From: Chitinophaga parva
GTDB taxonomy: Bacteria; Bacteroidota; Bacteroidia; Chitinophagales; Chitinophagaceae
DNA: 64,000 nucleotides
Direction of reading: 5' to 3'
Assembly: GCF_003071345.1 (NCBI RefSeq)
Contig: NZ_QCYK01000002.1
Span: 372,001-436,000 of the forward strand
In this document: positions 1-8,184 of the stretch, in pieces
Numbering within the stretch: the first letter of the stretch is position 1
Layout: every line of letters starts with the position of its first letter
Notes under the pieces: generated by a model
Seen by the model: the letters and a program-made list of their open reading frames with translations, nothing else
What the model was told of the DNA's origin: nothing
Database searches by the model: none
Made by a program: the position numbers and the translations under genes

Positions 1-205
1 TCATCACAACGAGCTGGAATACCTCGTCCCTTCCATATTGATAATCCTTGCTGACATAGCTATCACCGGCTACCGGATCATCATCGTCCATGCTCAGAAC
101 CCGGATAAGCGATATGGGGGACTGCGTGTGCAGAATGTACTGTCCGGCTTGCGGGCGTTGCGGATCTTCCGCTAAAAGGAACCTATTTTGTTCTATCTTT
201 GCCAT
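1..205 (-). CDS. Hypothetical phage protein, 3' end cut by window edge
   Basis: An open frame starts at ATG 205 and is still open after 68 codons when the window ends. The visible part is rich in acidic residues, including a DDDD run near residue 40, and shows no signal peptide or membrane segment. I do not recognise the family. It is the last gene seen in the rightmost-to-leftmost minus-strand series, beyond the lysis genes. Its leader shares the phrase TTAAAGCAATCA with the leader of the next small gene (276-434), so the two may be expressed alike. Confidence 0.55.
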   Translation of the reverse strand, partial: MAKIEQNRFLLAEDPQRPQAGQYILHTQSPISLIRVLSMDDDDPVAGDSYVSKDYQYGRDEVFQLVVM

Positions 206-234
206 GATCACTGATTGTGATTGCTTTAACAATT

Positions 235-270
235 AGCCCCGGGAGTGATTACCCGGGGCTTTATTTTTTT
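235..270 (+). terminator. Intrinsic terminator-like hairpin, plus-strand polarity
   Basis: AGCCCCGGG (235-243) pairs perfectly with CCCGGGGCT (252-260) around an 8-nt loop. The plus-strand side continues into TTATTTTTTT. The polarity is opposite to the flanking minus-strand genes. A perfect TAnnTTTG box on the plus strand (TATCTTTG, 194-201) lies 33 nt upstream, so a very short plus transcript is possible, but the box could be chance. Confidence 0.55.
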
Positions 271-275
271 GTCGC

Positions 276-434
276 TTAATTTTTTACCAACCGGCCAACT
301 ATTTTACGGCCATTTCTTTTTGCATCTACCTTTCTTTGCTTATTGATTTCCAGCGCCTCTTTGTAGGATGAGGCTTCAATGATATGAGTGTAAGCTACTC
401 CGTTGATGATCACCTGGTTGATGTACTTGTTCAT
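276..434 (-). CDS. Small hypothetical protein, 52 aa
   Basis: The frame runs from ATG 434 to TAA 276-278. The predicted product is 52 aa and basic in its C-terminal half (several K and R after residue 30), starting MNKYINQVIING. No membrane segment is visible. It sits between two other small minus-strand genes. The leader carries TTAAAGCAATCA and CAATCA elements also seen before the gene ending at the window edge. The family is not recognised. Coding is inferred from the clean frame and its fit between neighbours. Confidence 0.5.
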   Translation of the reverse strand: MNKYINQVIINGVAYTHIIEASSYKEALEINKQRKVDAKRNGRKIVGRLVKN

Positions 435-469
435 TTTGTTTGATTTGATTGTGATTGATTGCTTTAATA

Positions 470-790
470 TTAAAAAAGATTTGATTTCAATGCCTTGTTT
501 GCTGCTTCATTTCCTTCAGCAATCCGGGCAATAGCTGCCTTGCCCTCTGCTATTTTAGCATCCTCTTGGGCTATTTTAGCCATCATTTCAGCGGCTTGTT
601 CAACGCCAAGGTGCTTGGCCTTGGTTTCCAGTTCGTCAAGCGCCTTTTCAGCCTCTTCATATGTGGCGAAGGTAGTTTCGGGAAGCAGGTAAGTCTCTGT
701 GCGGTTCTTTTCTTCCCAAAAAACAATACCCATCTTGCCATCCACACTTTTCACTTCTCCGATGCCATATTTTAAGTTGATAACGTACAT
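470..790 (-). CDS. Hypothetical phage protein with C-terminal helix, 106 aa
   Basis: I place the start at ATG 790 (MYVINLKYGIGEV) rather than an in-frame ATG at 841, because the extra N-terminal residues look like leader sequence and a near-consensus -7 box lies at 812-819. Residues 1-45 look like a small beta-rich domain with the phrase FWEEKNRTETYLLPE. Residues 48-100 are Ala/Glu/Lys-rich and predicted to be a long helix or coiled coil. No enzyme motif is seen. It lies downstream of the lysis genes. Function unknown. Confidence 0.6.
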   Translation of the reverse strand: MYVINLKYGIGEVKSVDGKMGIVFWEEKNRTETYLLPETTFATYEEAEKALDELETKAKHLGVEQAAEMMAKIAQEDAKIAEGKAAIARIAEGNEAANKALKSNLF

Positions 791-811
791 AGTGTTTGTT
801 GTTTGATGAAG

Positions 812-819
812 TAAAGATA
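812..819 (-). promoter_or_regulatory. Possible -7 promoter element
   Basis: On the minus strand the bases read TATCTTTA, one mismatch from the Bacteroidota -7 consensus TAnnTTTG, 21 nt upstream of ATG 790. No clear -33 TTG is seen, so this is weak support. Confidence 0.3.
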
Positions 820-897
820 CGACTATGTTTTGAAAAAACAAATTATTTTTTCAAAAAACAGGAAATATTTTTTCAGGCCCTCCGGGACATAAAAAAA

Positions 898-920
898 CCA
901 CTCTGGGAAGAGTGGCTTTT
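898..920. terminator. Bidirectional intrinsic terminator
   Basis: CCACTCT (898-904) pairs with AGAGTGG (909-915) around GGGA. The minus strand continues into seven T and the plus strand into TTTT. It lies between the plus-strand gene 1096-1500 and gene 470-790, and could end minus-strand late transcripts coming from the lysis genes. Confidence 0.65.
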
Positions 921-1095
921 AACCAGCACCTTTATACGTGCCTGGCTGCGGATGCAGGACGAATATCAGGTGTCGCTGCGCATGGTATCTGCGTAATAAA
1001 AAAGCCAGGGAACAATCCCCGGCCGTGCATATATCAACCAAAATCTGTACTTTAACAAGGATTTTTTGTTATTTGATAGTAAACCCTGAACCCTA

Positions 1096-1500
1096 ATGGA
1101 ATCCCTAATTACCACTCTGGTAACAACGTTGGTAGGCCTTCTTGTAACTGGCTTTGCCTATCTTAGCTATAAACACCCACCAATTTGCCGCAAGGTGTCG
1201 TTGATTTTCGCCAATGTAACTTTGCCAATTATGCTGGGTATTGTGTTTTATTATAGGGGTCACGTTGATGCGCTCATGCAATGCCAATCAATTATTCCTT
1301 TGGCAGAAAACAAAAAATTCCTTGATATTATCATATCAGACCGCCAAGTCGTTTCATATTTGGGGTTAGCATTTGTGTTAGACGTTATTATTGTGGTAGT
1401 TTTCTTTTTCCTTTCTTATCTATTTCAAGACATGCATGCAGAAAAAATAAAGAACGCTAACGATGATCCCCCAGGCCGCTCCAACGGCGCAGAAAATTAG
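1096..1500 (+). CDS. Small membrane protein on the opposite strand (moron-like)
   Basis: A 134-aa product on the plus strand, opposite to nearly all other genes of the prophage. It has about three hydrophobic stretches (residues ~5-25, 35-55 and 88-110) and a charged, proline-containing tail after residue 112. It has no lipobox. It converges with the endolysin gene (stop at 1524), leaving only 23 bp between them. Base composition is more AT-rich than the lysis genes. Lone opposite-strand genes at the end of a late operon are often lysogen-expressed morons; that role is inferred. The family is not recognised. Confidence 0.6.
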   Translation: MESLITTLVTTLVGLLVTGFAYLSYKHPPICRKVSLIFANVTLPIMLGIVFYYRGHVDALMQCQSIIPLAENKKFLDIIISDRQVVSYLGLAFVLDVIIVVVFFFLSYLFQDMHAEKIKNANDDPPGRSNGAEN

Positions 1501-1523
1501 AAGTTTCTTTAATTCCTTCCTAT

Positions 1524-2045
1524 TCATAAGAATAACTCTTTTGATTGCTTATACATTGACGCGAAGTTATTCCGCTCTTTGTCTGTAGGCATATACTTCG
1601 CACTACCGTGCACCCACTCTTTCAGGTAGGCGTCGGACAGTTCCACTTCGTTATCGATACGCATGTGCAATATCAGATGTGGCGTACCTCCCACGTACAG
1701 GCCGCGCTGCTCCACCCGGTCCACCAGGAAATCAACACTGTCCTGCCATGAGCCGAAGGCGACAAATAGTCGTTGATTGCCTGTACCGTTCTCGCCCTTC
1801 TTCACAACGCCCTGGATGCGGTTGTCCCATTTTTCCGGCCACCGCGCACCATCCGCCTGCACGCCGGCGTAATTGTTATTTACTCCCGACCGGCCGTTAC
1901 CGCTTTCGTTTCGGAACATGATGTAAGCCGCACGCTTTACTTCCGCTGGCACGGCCAGGCCCTGAAGGTATTTAACCACTGCCCCCATCTCAACGGAAGT
2001 GCGCATATAGGGCAGGAATGGCTTATCTGTGTATGCATTCGTCAT
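1524..2045 (-). CDS. Endolysin, GH73-like glucosaminidase/muramidase
   Basis: A 173-aa protein. Residues 43-51 (MFRNESGNG) hold a candidate catalytic glutamate (E47), followed by NNNYAGVQ at 56-63, which resembles the NN-x-x-G-x-x motif of glycoside hydrolase family 73. FVAFGSWQDSVDFLV at 94-108 matches the later FRxYxSxxxSxxDxxxFL region of that family. The product would cleave peptidoglycan glycan strands at lysis. It has no signal peptide, so release would need a holin. Its ATG overlaps the stop of the upstream lipoprotein/spanin gene by 4 nt. The family assignment is from motif resemblance only. Confidence 0.7.
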   Translation of the reverse strand: MTNAYTDKPFLPYMRTSVEMGAVVKYLQGLAVPAEVKRAAYIMFRNESGNGRSGVNNNYAGVQADGARWPEKWDNRIQGVVKKGENGTGNQRLFVAFGSWQDSVDFLVDRVEQRGLYVGGTPHLILHMRIDNEVELSDAYLKEWVHGSAKYMPTDKERNNFASMYKQSKELFL

Positions 2046-2605
2046 GGTAATGGTATCTTGCTTTTAATTCGTTTGTAAATGAGCGCTGCCCCAATAACCA
2101 GGGCCACAATGCCGGCTATCCACCACACCCAGGAGGGCACACCGCTGCGCGCCACCTGCTTATCCTTCACCAGCGTTTCCTGGTGCACAGTAGCCGCTGT
2201 ACGCTGAGTGTTATGCGACACACTGTCCACAGTATAAATGCTATCAACCGGCGCCAGAACCGTTTTCTGCGGCGTGGTAGCGGCGGCATCCACCTTAATA
2301 CCGCCGCCGGGCTGGCGCTGCGCCGTGACATCCATCGTGATATTGCCATTGGTAATATGTATGAGGTGAACAATGCCGCTGTCTACCGGCAGAAAGACGC
2401 CGTAGGCGTGCACGCTGTCCGGGGCCAGTATCACCGGCCGGCTAGCTTTAACGCTGGTCACGCTGTGTACTTGCAGGTCTGCCGACACGTGGCTGCTGCC
2501 TGTGCTATCACTGGTGCTGCGGGTAACCGTTTTGTGCTTATTCAGCGTCGAGCAGCCGGCCAGGATCACCAGGCTACTGAGCAGGAATGTTTTCGGTAGT
2601 CCCAT
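2042..2605 (-). CDS. Lipoprotein with C-terminal membrane anchor, candidate u-spanin
   Basis: The best start is ATG 2605 (MGLPKTFLLSSLVILAGC), which gives a lipoprotein signal with lipobox LAGC and acylated Cys18. The 187-aa product has a Ser/Thr/Val-rich periplasmic middle. It ends with a Trp-rich transmembrane helix (residues ~158-178, VPSWVWWIAGIVALVIGAAL) and a short basic cytoplasmic tail. An outer-membrane lipid at one end and an inner-membrane helix at the other is the defining plan of unimolecular spanins such as T1 gp11. Those fuse the membranes in the last step of lysis. It overlaps the endolysin by 4 nt. The start overlaps the upstream gene by 32 nt. Confidence 0.65.
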   Translation of the reverse strand: MGLPKTFLLSSLVILAGCSTLNKHKTVTRSTSDSTGSSHVSADLQVHSVTSVKASRPVILAPDSVHAYGVFLPVDSGIVHLIHITNGNITMDVTAQRQPGGGIKVDAAATTPQKTVLAPVDSIYTVDSVSHNTQRTAATVHQETLVKDKQVARSGVPSWVWWIAGIVALVIGAALIYKRIKSKIPLP

Positions 2606-3491
2606 CGGAATATACTTTAATCGTAATGAGTAATTTTTTTGTCGGGATAACCGGCGGCGTGGTCGTAGTGTCAACCGGGGCAACCGGCGCCGGGCCGCGG
2701 CTGTTAAGCAGCATCCACTCGTAGATGTTGAGCGTCTTGCCATTCACCACCCGGGTGGTTGTACCGTTGTACATTGCATCCCAGCCACCATGCCCGCCAG
2801 GGTACACCGTTGTCCAGGCATAGCCGCCGGCATTATTGATGGTGGTGGTGTACGCTTTTGCATAGTCTGTGTTCCCATCTGTACTACCTGAAATAAACCA
2901 CACCGGGGTGTTGTATTTGGCGAACATCGGCAGGTTCTGCACCGCCTGCGCTTCTAGGGCTGCCGGCGACAAGCTCACCACGGCCGCTATCTTGCCGGCA
3001 AAAGTGGAATCCCAGCAGGCATACATTACCGAGGTCTGGCCGCCGGATGAAAGGCCGGTTGTGTATATCCGGTTGGTGTCTACCCGCAGCCCTTTCATGG
3101 CAGTTGCCACCGTGTATTTCCAAGCATACCGCATGGCTGCCGGGTAAGGAGACCACCCGCCGGCGTCCTGCACGGCTATCACGATAAACTTCTCCAACTT
3201 GCCCGTTACGGGATTCGTGGCCTGCGGCTCCCAGCCTGATTTGATGCGGCCCAGCAGGTAATTGCTGGTGAGCTTATTCACGTCGGTACCCGCCTCGCCA
3301 GTGCCGTGGAAGTAGATGATAGTGGGATAATACTTGGTCACGCTATCCTTGTACTCCTTGGGCGTAAACACCACGGTGTTGTCAGGGAATGCCGGCAACG
3401 CCCACTGTGTAGATGGGCTCTGAAATGTTGTGAATTGCGCCGTTGCTGTACCGGCGATAAGCGATAACAGCAGTAGTAATTTTAGTTTCAT
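2574..3491 (-). CDS. Secreted alpha/beta-hydrolase esterase
   Basis: The 305-aa product starts with a Sec signal peptide (MKLKLLLLLSLIAGTATA, cleavage before Q19). YYPTIIYFHGTGEAG at 54-68 carries the oxyanion-hole HG. GLSSG at 146-150 is the nucleophile elbow (Ser148). Asp205 or Asp209 and His234 (PGGHGGW) complete a plausible triad. The pattern is that of the PHB-depolymerase/feruloyl-esterase group. The tail is Pro/Thr-rich and ends in a small domain. It is paralogous to the next gene (shared GxDxNK after the oxyanion hole). Among tail-tip genes it may deacetylate host surface polysaccharide. A signal peptide on a phage enzyme is unusual. Confidence 0.7.
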   Translation of the reverse strand: MKLKLLLLLSLIAGTATAQFTTFQSPSTQWALPAFPDNTVVFTPKEYKDSVTKYYPTIIYFHGTGEAGTDVNKLTSNYLLGRIKSGWEPQATNPVTGKLEKFIVIAVQDAGGWSPYPAAMRYAWKYTVATAMKGLRVDTNRIYTTGLSSGGQTSVMYACWDSTFAGKIAAVVSLSPAALEAQAVQNLPMFAKYNTPVWFISGSTDGNTDYAKAYTTTINNAGGYAWTTVYPGGHGGWDAMYNGTTTRVVNGKTLNIYEWMLLNSRGPAPVAPVDTTTTPPVIPTKKLLITIKVYSDGTTENIPAQ

Positions 3492-3492
3492 A

Positions 3493-5043
3493 TTAAGAAT
3501 TGATTGTTAACATAATTGCACACAAGCCGCCATCATTGCTACTGGATGGGTATTGCGCATTGAGTGCCATCGAGAGTACCCCAGATCCGTCTGCGGCAAC
3601 GCCATCCCATGTGAGGTAATCCAGGACGTTGTACACATCACCCACGGAGTTCTTTGTTACGCCACCAATGGTACCAGTGATCCCGTAATGGGCGGTGCCA
3701 CTCTCCGTTTTGTAGAAAGGGAAAATATCCACGCGGCAGGTCGCGTTGGCGGGTAGTCCGGTGAAATTCCATGTATTGGAGGCGTATACCCTGCGCGACT
3801 GGAGAAAGACGCCGCCAGGTAGGCCATGGTAACTACCGGGGCCTGCGCCCGGGAGATCCGCGGGCCATTGGGTGTACTGGCATACGAACGAAATGCCTGT
3901 TGGATTGCCATTCGTATCAACCAGCGCATTAACCGTGGTGCCCGTATCGGTAGCGGTAATCCTGGTGTAGTTGCCGGTAGCCGGGTTGGCGCTTGTTCCA
4001 AAGGCCAGCACCAGGTGCGTCTTGCCGACTTCCAGCGTAGTCTGTAGTGTTGACAACCGAGCCTCCAGCGCTGTTTTATCGCTGCTTGCAGGCAGCATAT
4101 CTACCACGTGTTTGGCGGCCAGGTAGTGCAGGTAGTCCTGCGTACCCTCAGCATATGTAACGTAGTTTCCGGCTTCCTGGACACGATCCAGGCTATGCAG
4201 GAGCAGCCAGTCCTCGAACGTGAGGCTCATGAAGTTGGTTGCCGTGGCGAAATCGAACATGTGCTGGTTCCATTCCCGGTAGCTGTGATCACCGTCGTAA
4301 TGGAACTGCGTCTGGGGAGCGATACGGCCGTTGGCTGCCGCCAGTGCATCTACGGCAGCAGCAACGTTCCCAACGCCTACACGCTGGTCCTGCAGGCCCT
4401 GTATGATGATACAGGGGATATCTTTGATCAATGAAGCATTGGCGGCCATGCCGTTGGATGGCGGAGAGCTGATTGCATAGGCCGCAAACCGGGTCGGTTG
4501 CTGGATGACCTTTGCGATCACGCCCGCAGCACCGTCCGAAAGACCACATAAATAAATGCGGTTCTGGTCTACGTTATAGTTGGAGATATTGTAGGCTATG
4601 CAACTATCAATAAGGTCAAGATGCTCAGTCCATGACCCTGCAGGCAACTGCGGAGCAGCCCCACGACACTTCATCAACTGGCCGGTTTCGGATATAACCA
4701 ATGGTAAACCATCCTCCAGGACCTTATTAATGTCAGAGCCTCCCTGGTCAACCCCGTGCAGGAATACCAAAAGAGGTAATAGCTCAGTTCCATTATCCCC
4801 GCCCGGTAGTAATGTCCATTGCCGCTGCCCACTGGCTGCATCGTAGACATTATCGTCCGGACCGCCGGTACCAAAGAAGCGCTGGGGAATTGGCGTAGTG
4901 CTGCCGATCTGACGCCAGGCTGTTGTAGCGCGCACATAATCACCTGCCTTCAGCGGCAGCCATGCGGATCCGTTGTACACTTTCGCGCTGCGGTCAAGGG
5001 CGTCAGCCCAAGCACTGCCTGTATGTATTTTCACGTTGCTCAT
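3493..5043 (-). CDS. Tail-associated esterase / receptor-binding protein
   Basis: I chose ATG 5043 (MSNVKIHTGSAW), 2 nt past the upstream stop; an ATG at 5064 is in frame. Residues ~1-50 form a small N-terminal module with repeated GSAW-type phrases, like virion-attachment domains of tail fibres. Residues ~75-300 are an alpha/beta hydrolase: LLVFLHGVDQGGSD gives the oxyanion hole and CGLSDG the nucleophile (Ser169). GDHSYREW supplies the likely histidine. About 200 further residues form an unrecognised C-terminal region that ends in a beta-rich part. No signal peptide is present, so this one is probably a virion component that trims host glycans. Confidence 0.65.
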   Translation of the reverse strand: MSNVKIHTGSAWADALDRSAKVYNGSAWLPLKAGDYVRATTAWRQIGSTTPIPQRFFGTGGPDDNVYDAASGQRQWTLLPGGDNGTELLPLLVFLHGVDQGGSDINKVLEDGLPLVISETGQLMKCRGAAPQLPAGSWTEHLDLIDSCIAYNISNYNVDQNRIYLCGLSDGAAGVIAKVIQQPTRFAAYAISSPPSNGMAANASLIKDIPCIIIQGLQDQRVGVGNVAAAVDALAAANGRIAPQTQFHYDGDHSYREWNQHMFDFATATNFMSLTFEDWLLLHSLDRVQEAGNYVTYAEGTQDYLHYLAAKHVVDMLPASSDKTALEARLSTLQTTLEVGKTHLVLAFGTSANPATGNYTRITATDTGTTVNALVDTNGNPTGISFVCQYTQWPADLPGAGPGSYHGLPGGVFLQSRRVYASNTWNFTGLPANATCRVDIFPFYKTESGTAHYGITGTIGGVTKNSVGDVYNVLDYLTWDGVAADGSGVLSMALNAQYPSSSNDGGLCAIMLTINS

Positions 5044-5045
5044 GG

Positions 5046-5582
5046 TTATGCCGGTTGTATCCATAAATCCCCCGGGAAATAAGTGCTACCTGCGGGTTCA
5101 TCCGTCTGCTCAAACACCTGTATAGATCTCCCGGCGGCGCCGTCATCTCCATTTGTGCCAGGTGTGCCTGGGTCTCCCTGATCGCCCTTGGGGCCAATAA
5201 GGCCGGTACCGGCAGGCCAAGTGCCGGCTTTAGGACCATACATCGTATGCGTGGTGGTGTCAATGTAGAAATTGCCGTCAACGCCGGTGCCCGCAGCAGG
5301 TGCACCAGCGCCATATAGCACCGTATTACCGTCAGCACCGCGATCACCAGTATTTCCTTTATCACCCTGTGGTCCTGCATCCCCCGGGTCGCCTTTTTCA
5401 CCTGGCTCCCCCTGATCTCCCTTTTCTCCCTTCAAAGAAGCAAGGAAGTCAGCTTCAGTGCCGGTGTTGCCGGCATCCAACCATATCTGATAGGCAGATT
5501 CTCCCGGATCACCTTTCGGCCCCTGTTGCCCGTCGCCAGCGTTTTGAGCTACGCTGGCGACTTTGAATTTAATATCGGTCAT
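5046..5582 (-). CDS. Collagen-like tail fibre protein
   Basis: A 178-aa protein built of Gly-X-Y triplets in two blocks (residues ~20-90 and ~130-150: GPKGDPGE, GEKGDQGEPGEKGDPG). They are interrupted by a short globular insert (NFYIDTTTHTMYGPKAGTW, ~103-121) that occurs in many tail fibres. The C-terminus reads like a small tail-fibre cap (DLWIQP). Collagen-like repeats form trimeric stalks in phage fibres. It lies between a short structural gene and the esterase, and its start overlaps its upstream neighbour by 4 nt. Confidence 0.8.
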   Translation of the reverse strand: MTDIKFKVASVAQNAGDGQQGPKGDPGESAYQIWLDAGNTGTEADFLASLKGEKGDQGEPGEKGDPGDAGPQGDKGNTGDRGADGNTVLYGAGAPAAGTGVDGNFYIDTTTHTMYGPKAGTWPAGTGLIGPKGDQGDPGTPGTNGDDGAAGRSIQVFEQTDEPAGSTYFPGDLWIQPA

Positions 5583-5920
5583 GGCGTTACTGTTTTGAGC
5601 ACCTTAACGATGCCGGTTGGAGAATGGGTGATGATGTTAACAGAGAAAGGGAGCTTCAGGTCATACTCATACTCCCGTGGGCAAAGCGCCATGGTCTCTT
5701 CAGTGCTCATCAACCAGAGTTCTGTTGAGTTATCGGGATTCACCTGCAGGCCTGCGCCAATGCTGAAAATGGCCACGATGTTTCCAATCAGATCCCGGAA
5801 GGCGGCGGCCAGGTCAGGGATCAATGACCAATCAATGGGGTCATCATTTGCATCCGTAGCCTGGATGCTCTCTTTGAAGGTGTCCCCTTCACGGAAACAG
5901 ATGGTAGTGAGCCTGCACAT
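5579..5920 (-). CDS. Small virion-associated protein, baseplate/fibre-linked
   Basis: A 113-aa protein beginning MCRLTTICFREGDTFKES. A short beta-rich chain with an early REGDTF phrase followed by polarised strands recalls the N-terminal domain of phage upper-baseplate/fibre-holder proteins. That resemblance is weak. It precedes the collagen-like fibre gene and overlaps its start by 4 nt, which supports joint expression. No catalytic motif is present. Exact role not recognised. Confidence 0.55.
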   Translation of the reverse strand: MCRLTTICFREGDTFKESIQATDANDDPIDWSLIPDLAAAFRDLIGNIVAIFSIGAGLQVNPDNSTELWLMSTEETMALCPREYEYDLKLPFSVNIITHSPTGIVKVLKTVTP

Positions 5921-5924
5921 TGTT

Positions 5925-6206
5925 TTATTTTTTATCCTCTATTTTCTGCACTGTTTGCTCCAACGTGGTGACGCGGCTGCGTAGGTCCGCCTGGGATACC
6001 TGTACCTCTTGGATGTCATCAGTATTCTTCTGTATTTTACCATCGGTAGTTTTCTGAACCTCAGCCTGTTTCACCCTGTCGTCCACCAATCCAGATACTT
6101 TAGCATTGATGGTTGCAAGCTGCCATATTGAGGTGGCAACGTATCCCACAATAACCACCAGCTGAGCAATAGAAATGGTGATATTTTTTGCATTCACCTC
6201 CGCCAT
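5925..6206 (-). CDS. Small membrane/coiled-coil protein, possible holin partner
   Basis: The 93-aa product has one hydrophobic segment (residues ~10-30, ITISIAQLVVIVGYVATSIW) followed by a heptad-like helix to the C-terminus with LEQTVQKIEDKK. One transmembrane helix plus a coiled coil resembles XhlA-type accessory lysis proteins. It is directly next to the two-helix protein encoded at 6207-6479. A role in hole formation is inferred from this pairing. Confidence 0.5.
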   Translation of the reverse strand: MAEVNAKNITISIAQLVVIVGYVATSIWQLATINAKVSGLVDDRVKQAEVQKTTDGKIQKNTDDIQEVQVSQADLRSRVTTLEQTVQKIEDKK

Positions 6207-6479
6207 TTATCCCTCCTTTTTTTCTTCTTGCGTGATCGTTGCGCTAATGTCGGCGGTGGTAGTTCCTGTGGGTGGCGTTTTCTTTAAAGATGGACTACCG
6301 CCTATCAGCCAGGATATACCGGCAGTCAACACGGACCCCAGCAGGATGCCCTGCCCAGTGTCGACGAGGCGAATATTTTCTTTTGGTATTGGCAGGAAGG
6401 ATATGCAGAATTGATACCCTATAACCGCAATGGCCAGGCCCACAATTAACCAGTAAGTCGGTTTGAAATGATCTTGCAT
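6207..6479 (-). CDS. Two-helix membrane protein, holin candidate
   Basis: The product is 90 aa with two hydrophobic segments (residues ~8-30 and ~44-62) separated by a short charged loop, and a polar Thr/Lys/Glu-rich tail. Size and topology match a class II holin. It lies in a late block with fibre and lysis genes and is followed without a gap by another small membrane protein. There is no sequence-level family match that I can name. Confidence 0.5.
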   Translation of the reverse strand: MQDHFKPTYWLIVGLAIAVIGYQFCISFLPIPKENIRLVDTGQGILLGSVLTAGISWLIGGSPSLKKTPPTGTTTADISATITQEEKKEG

Positions 6480-6488
6480 GTTACTTAT

Positions 6489-8183
6489 CTATTTTGCAAT
6501 CCACCCAGTATTTCCGGAACCAGATTCTTTGATATACAATGTGCTGGTTGAACCGCCATCCGTTCGGAGAAATATACTTCCAACGGGCGCAGAAACTACG
6601 CTTTGAGGCGATCCAGAACCGGTAATTATTTTTACGCTTCCGAGTTGAATAGTACCAGGGGTCAATGTTATTACGGGGGTCTCCGTCTCTCCACCGGCCG
6701 ATCCAGTGGCTAATCCCAGCGTAAGTGTGCTGTTGGTATTGTTAAACCCGACATACGCCCTGCGAGCGCCATTAAATAAGAAATCCCAAGTGGCGAAACT
6801 GCCGGAATTCTGCACATTTGTTTGCAAAGCACGATAATTAAAAGCATCTGTATATAACCTGCTTGTTTTGATCAAGGAAGGCAATCTGTCATTATTATAA
6901 TATGCCATTTTTATAGAACCAGTGCTTAACGTAGCATTGCTAAAGAACATGAATGTCTTTCCATCACGTATAACAGTGAGCGGACGTAATGCAAGGTTTG
7001 ACGATCCCGGAAAAGTAATAGGTTGTGAATAAGGTTTCCATCCGTTTGGAAAATTATCAACAGTAGTCCACAGGACACCTATATTGTAGTTTGTGCTGGA
7101 AGATGGCCCGCGCCCCCAATACAATAGATAAAAATAATCTCCTTGTTGAAGTAGTTCGGGATCAGAAGCAAAAGCATCCACATTCCATGGGGCGATGTTA
7201 GAAGTGAATAGAGTAGTATCTGAAACAGTCCAAGGACCAGCAGCACTGCTGCTGGTAGCGTAACCAAGCCGTTCATCACCATACGGTCCTCCATTGAAGA
7301 ACATATAATATTTGTTACGATATTTAGCCACACAAGGGCGAAATATATAGTCTCCGTTTTGCAGAAAACCAGCAGGTGCAGTTAATGCGGGAGTGGAACT
7401 ACGTGTCCAGGGGCCTAAAAGACTTTTCGCAGTTGCATGACCAATCTTCGATTGTCCTTTCTCAAACCCCAAATTGGGAAATCCCACGTAATACATATGC
7501 CATGTACTGTCGGTTGGATCGAAAATGACCTGAGGAAATGTTACTCCTGCACTATCGAATGTACCTGGTGTGGCACTATATTGAAATACGGGATTCTCGT
7601 TATATTTTGACCAGTTATAGAGATCTGTTGAAGTAGCCGCACCAATGCTTTCTGTGCCAATATTGACATCTCCATTTCCATTCCAAGACGAGTAAAGCAT
7701 TACGTATTTACTTAGTGCAGGGTCATACGCTACATCAAATCCTAGGCCGATCAAATTACCTTCCCAGCCGATACCATTTGGAGACAAAACAGTAAAGGAA
7801 CTGTCATATAAAAATGAGAGCAACCCAGCTTGCCTGTTCACGAAAGTTCCTTGTGTTCGAGTAGCGAATTGCAGCGAATTATCTATTAGATCCGCGCTAC
7901 CATTTGATCCCACCAACTGAATATTTGGAGAAGGACTGTCTGCCTGCTTTACCCATCGGTGGAGAAGCGCTGAATACCGGTAAATCGAACCGTTTTTCAT
8001 TGCCAGTTGTCTTTCTGGGCTTACATTGGTGGCTGTAGTGATCAAAGTGTCGTCAGGCAACAAAAGCCACTTTTTACCACCAATACCTACATATTCATTA
8101 CTGGTAGGTATCTGGTTTAATATCCCTTGTCCTAAGGCGAAAAGGGGAAGAAATGTAAGTATAAATATGGATGTTATTTTCAT
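6489..8183 (-). CDS. Tail spike with beta-propeller glycosidase domain
   Basis: A 564-aa protein with a signal peptide (MKITSIFILTFLPLFALG). Residues ~130-430 show repeating blades typical of five-bladed propeller glycosidases (GH43/GH32/GH68 type): DPALSKYVMLYSSWNG, STWHMYYVGFP, KIGHATAKSLLGPWTR and CVAKYRNKYYMFFNGG. The last ~130 residues are fibre-like and end in TLYIKESGSGNTGWIAK, a cap common at the ends of phage tail fibres. The likely role is to bind and cut host surface polysaccharide. The secretion signal on a virion-like protein is odd. Catalytic acids were not assigned. Confidence 0.7.
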   Translation of the reverse strand: MKITSIFILTFLPLFALGQGILNQIPTSNEYVGIGGKKWLLLPDDTLITTATNVSPERQLAMKNGSIYRYSALLHRWVKQADSPSPNIQLVGSNGSADLIDNSLQFATRTQGTFVNRQAGLLSFLYDSSFTVLSPNGIGWEGNLIGLGFDVAYDPALSKYVMLYSSWNGNGDVNIGTESIGAATSTDLYNWSKYNENPVFQYSATPGTFDSAGVTFPQVIFDPTDSTWHMYYVGFPNLGFEKGQSKIGHATAKSLLGPWTRSSTPALTAPAGFLQNGDYIFRPCVAKYRNKYYMFFNGGPYGDERLGYATSSSAAGPWTVSDTTLFTSNIAPWNVDAFASDPELLQQGDYFYLLYWGRGPSSSTNYNIGVLWTTVDNFPNGWKPYSQPITFPGSSNLALRPLTVIRDGKTFMFFSNATLSTGSIKMAYYNNDRLPSLIKTSRLYTDAFNYRALQTNVQNSGSFATWDFLFNGARRAYVGFNNTNSTLTLGLATGSAGGETETPVITLTPGTIQLGSVKIITGSGSPQSVVSAPVGSIFLRTDGGSTSTLYIKESGSGNTGWIAK

Positions 8184-8184
8184 A

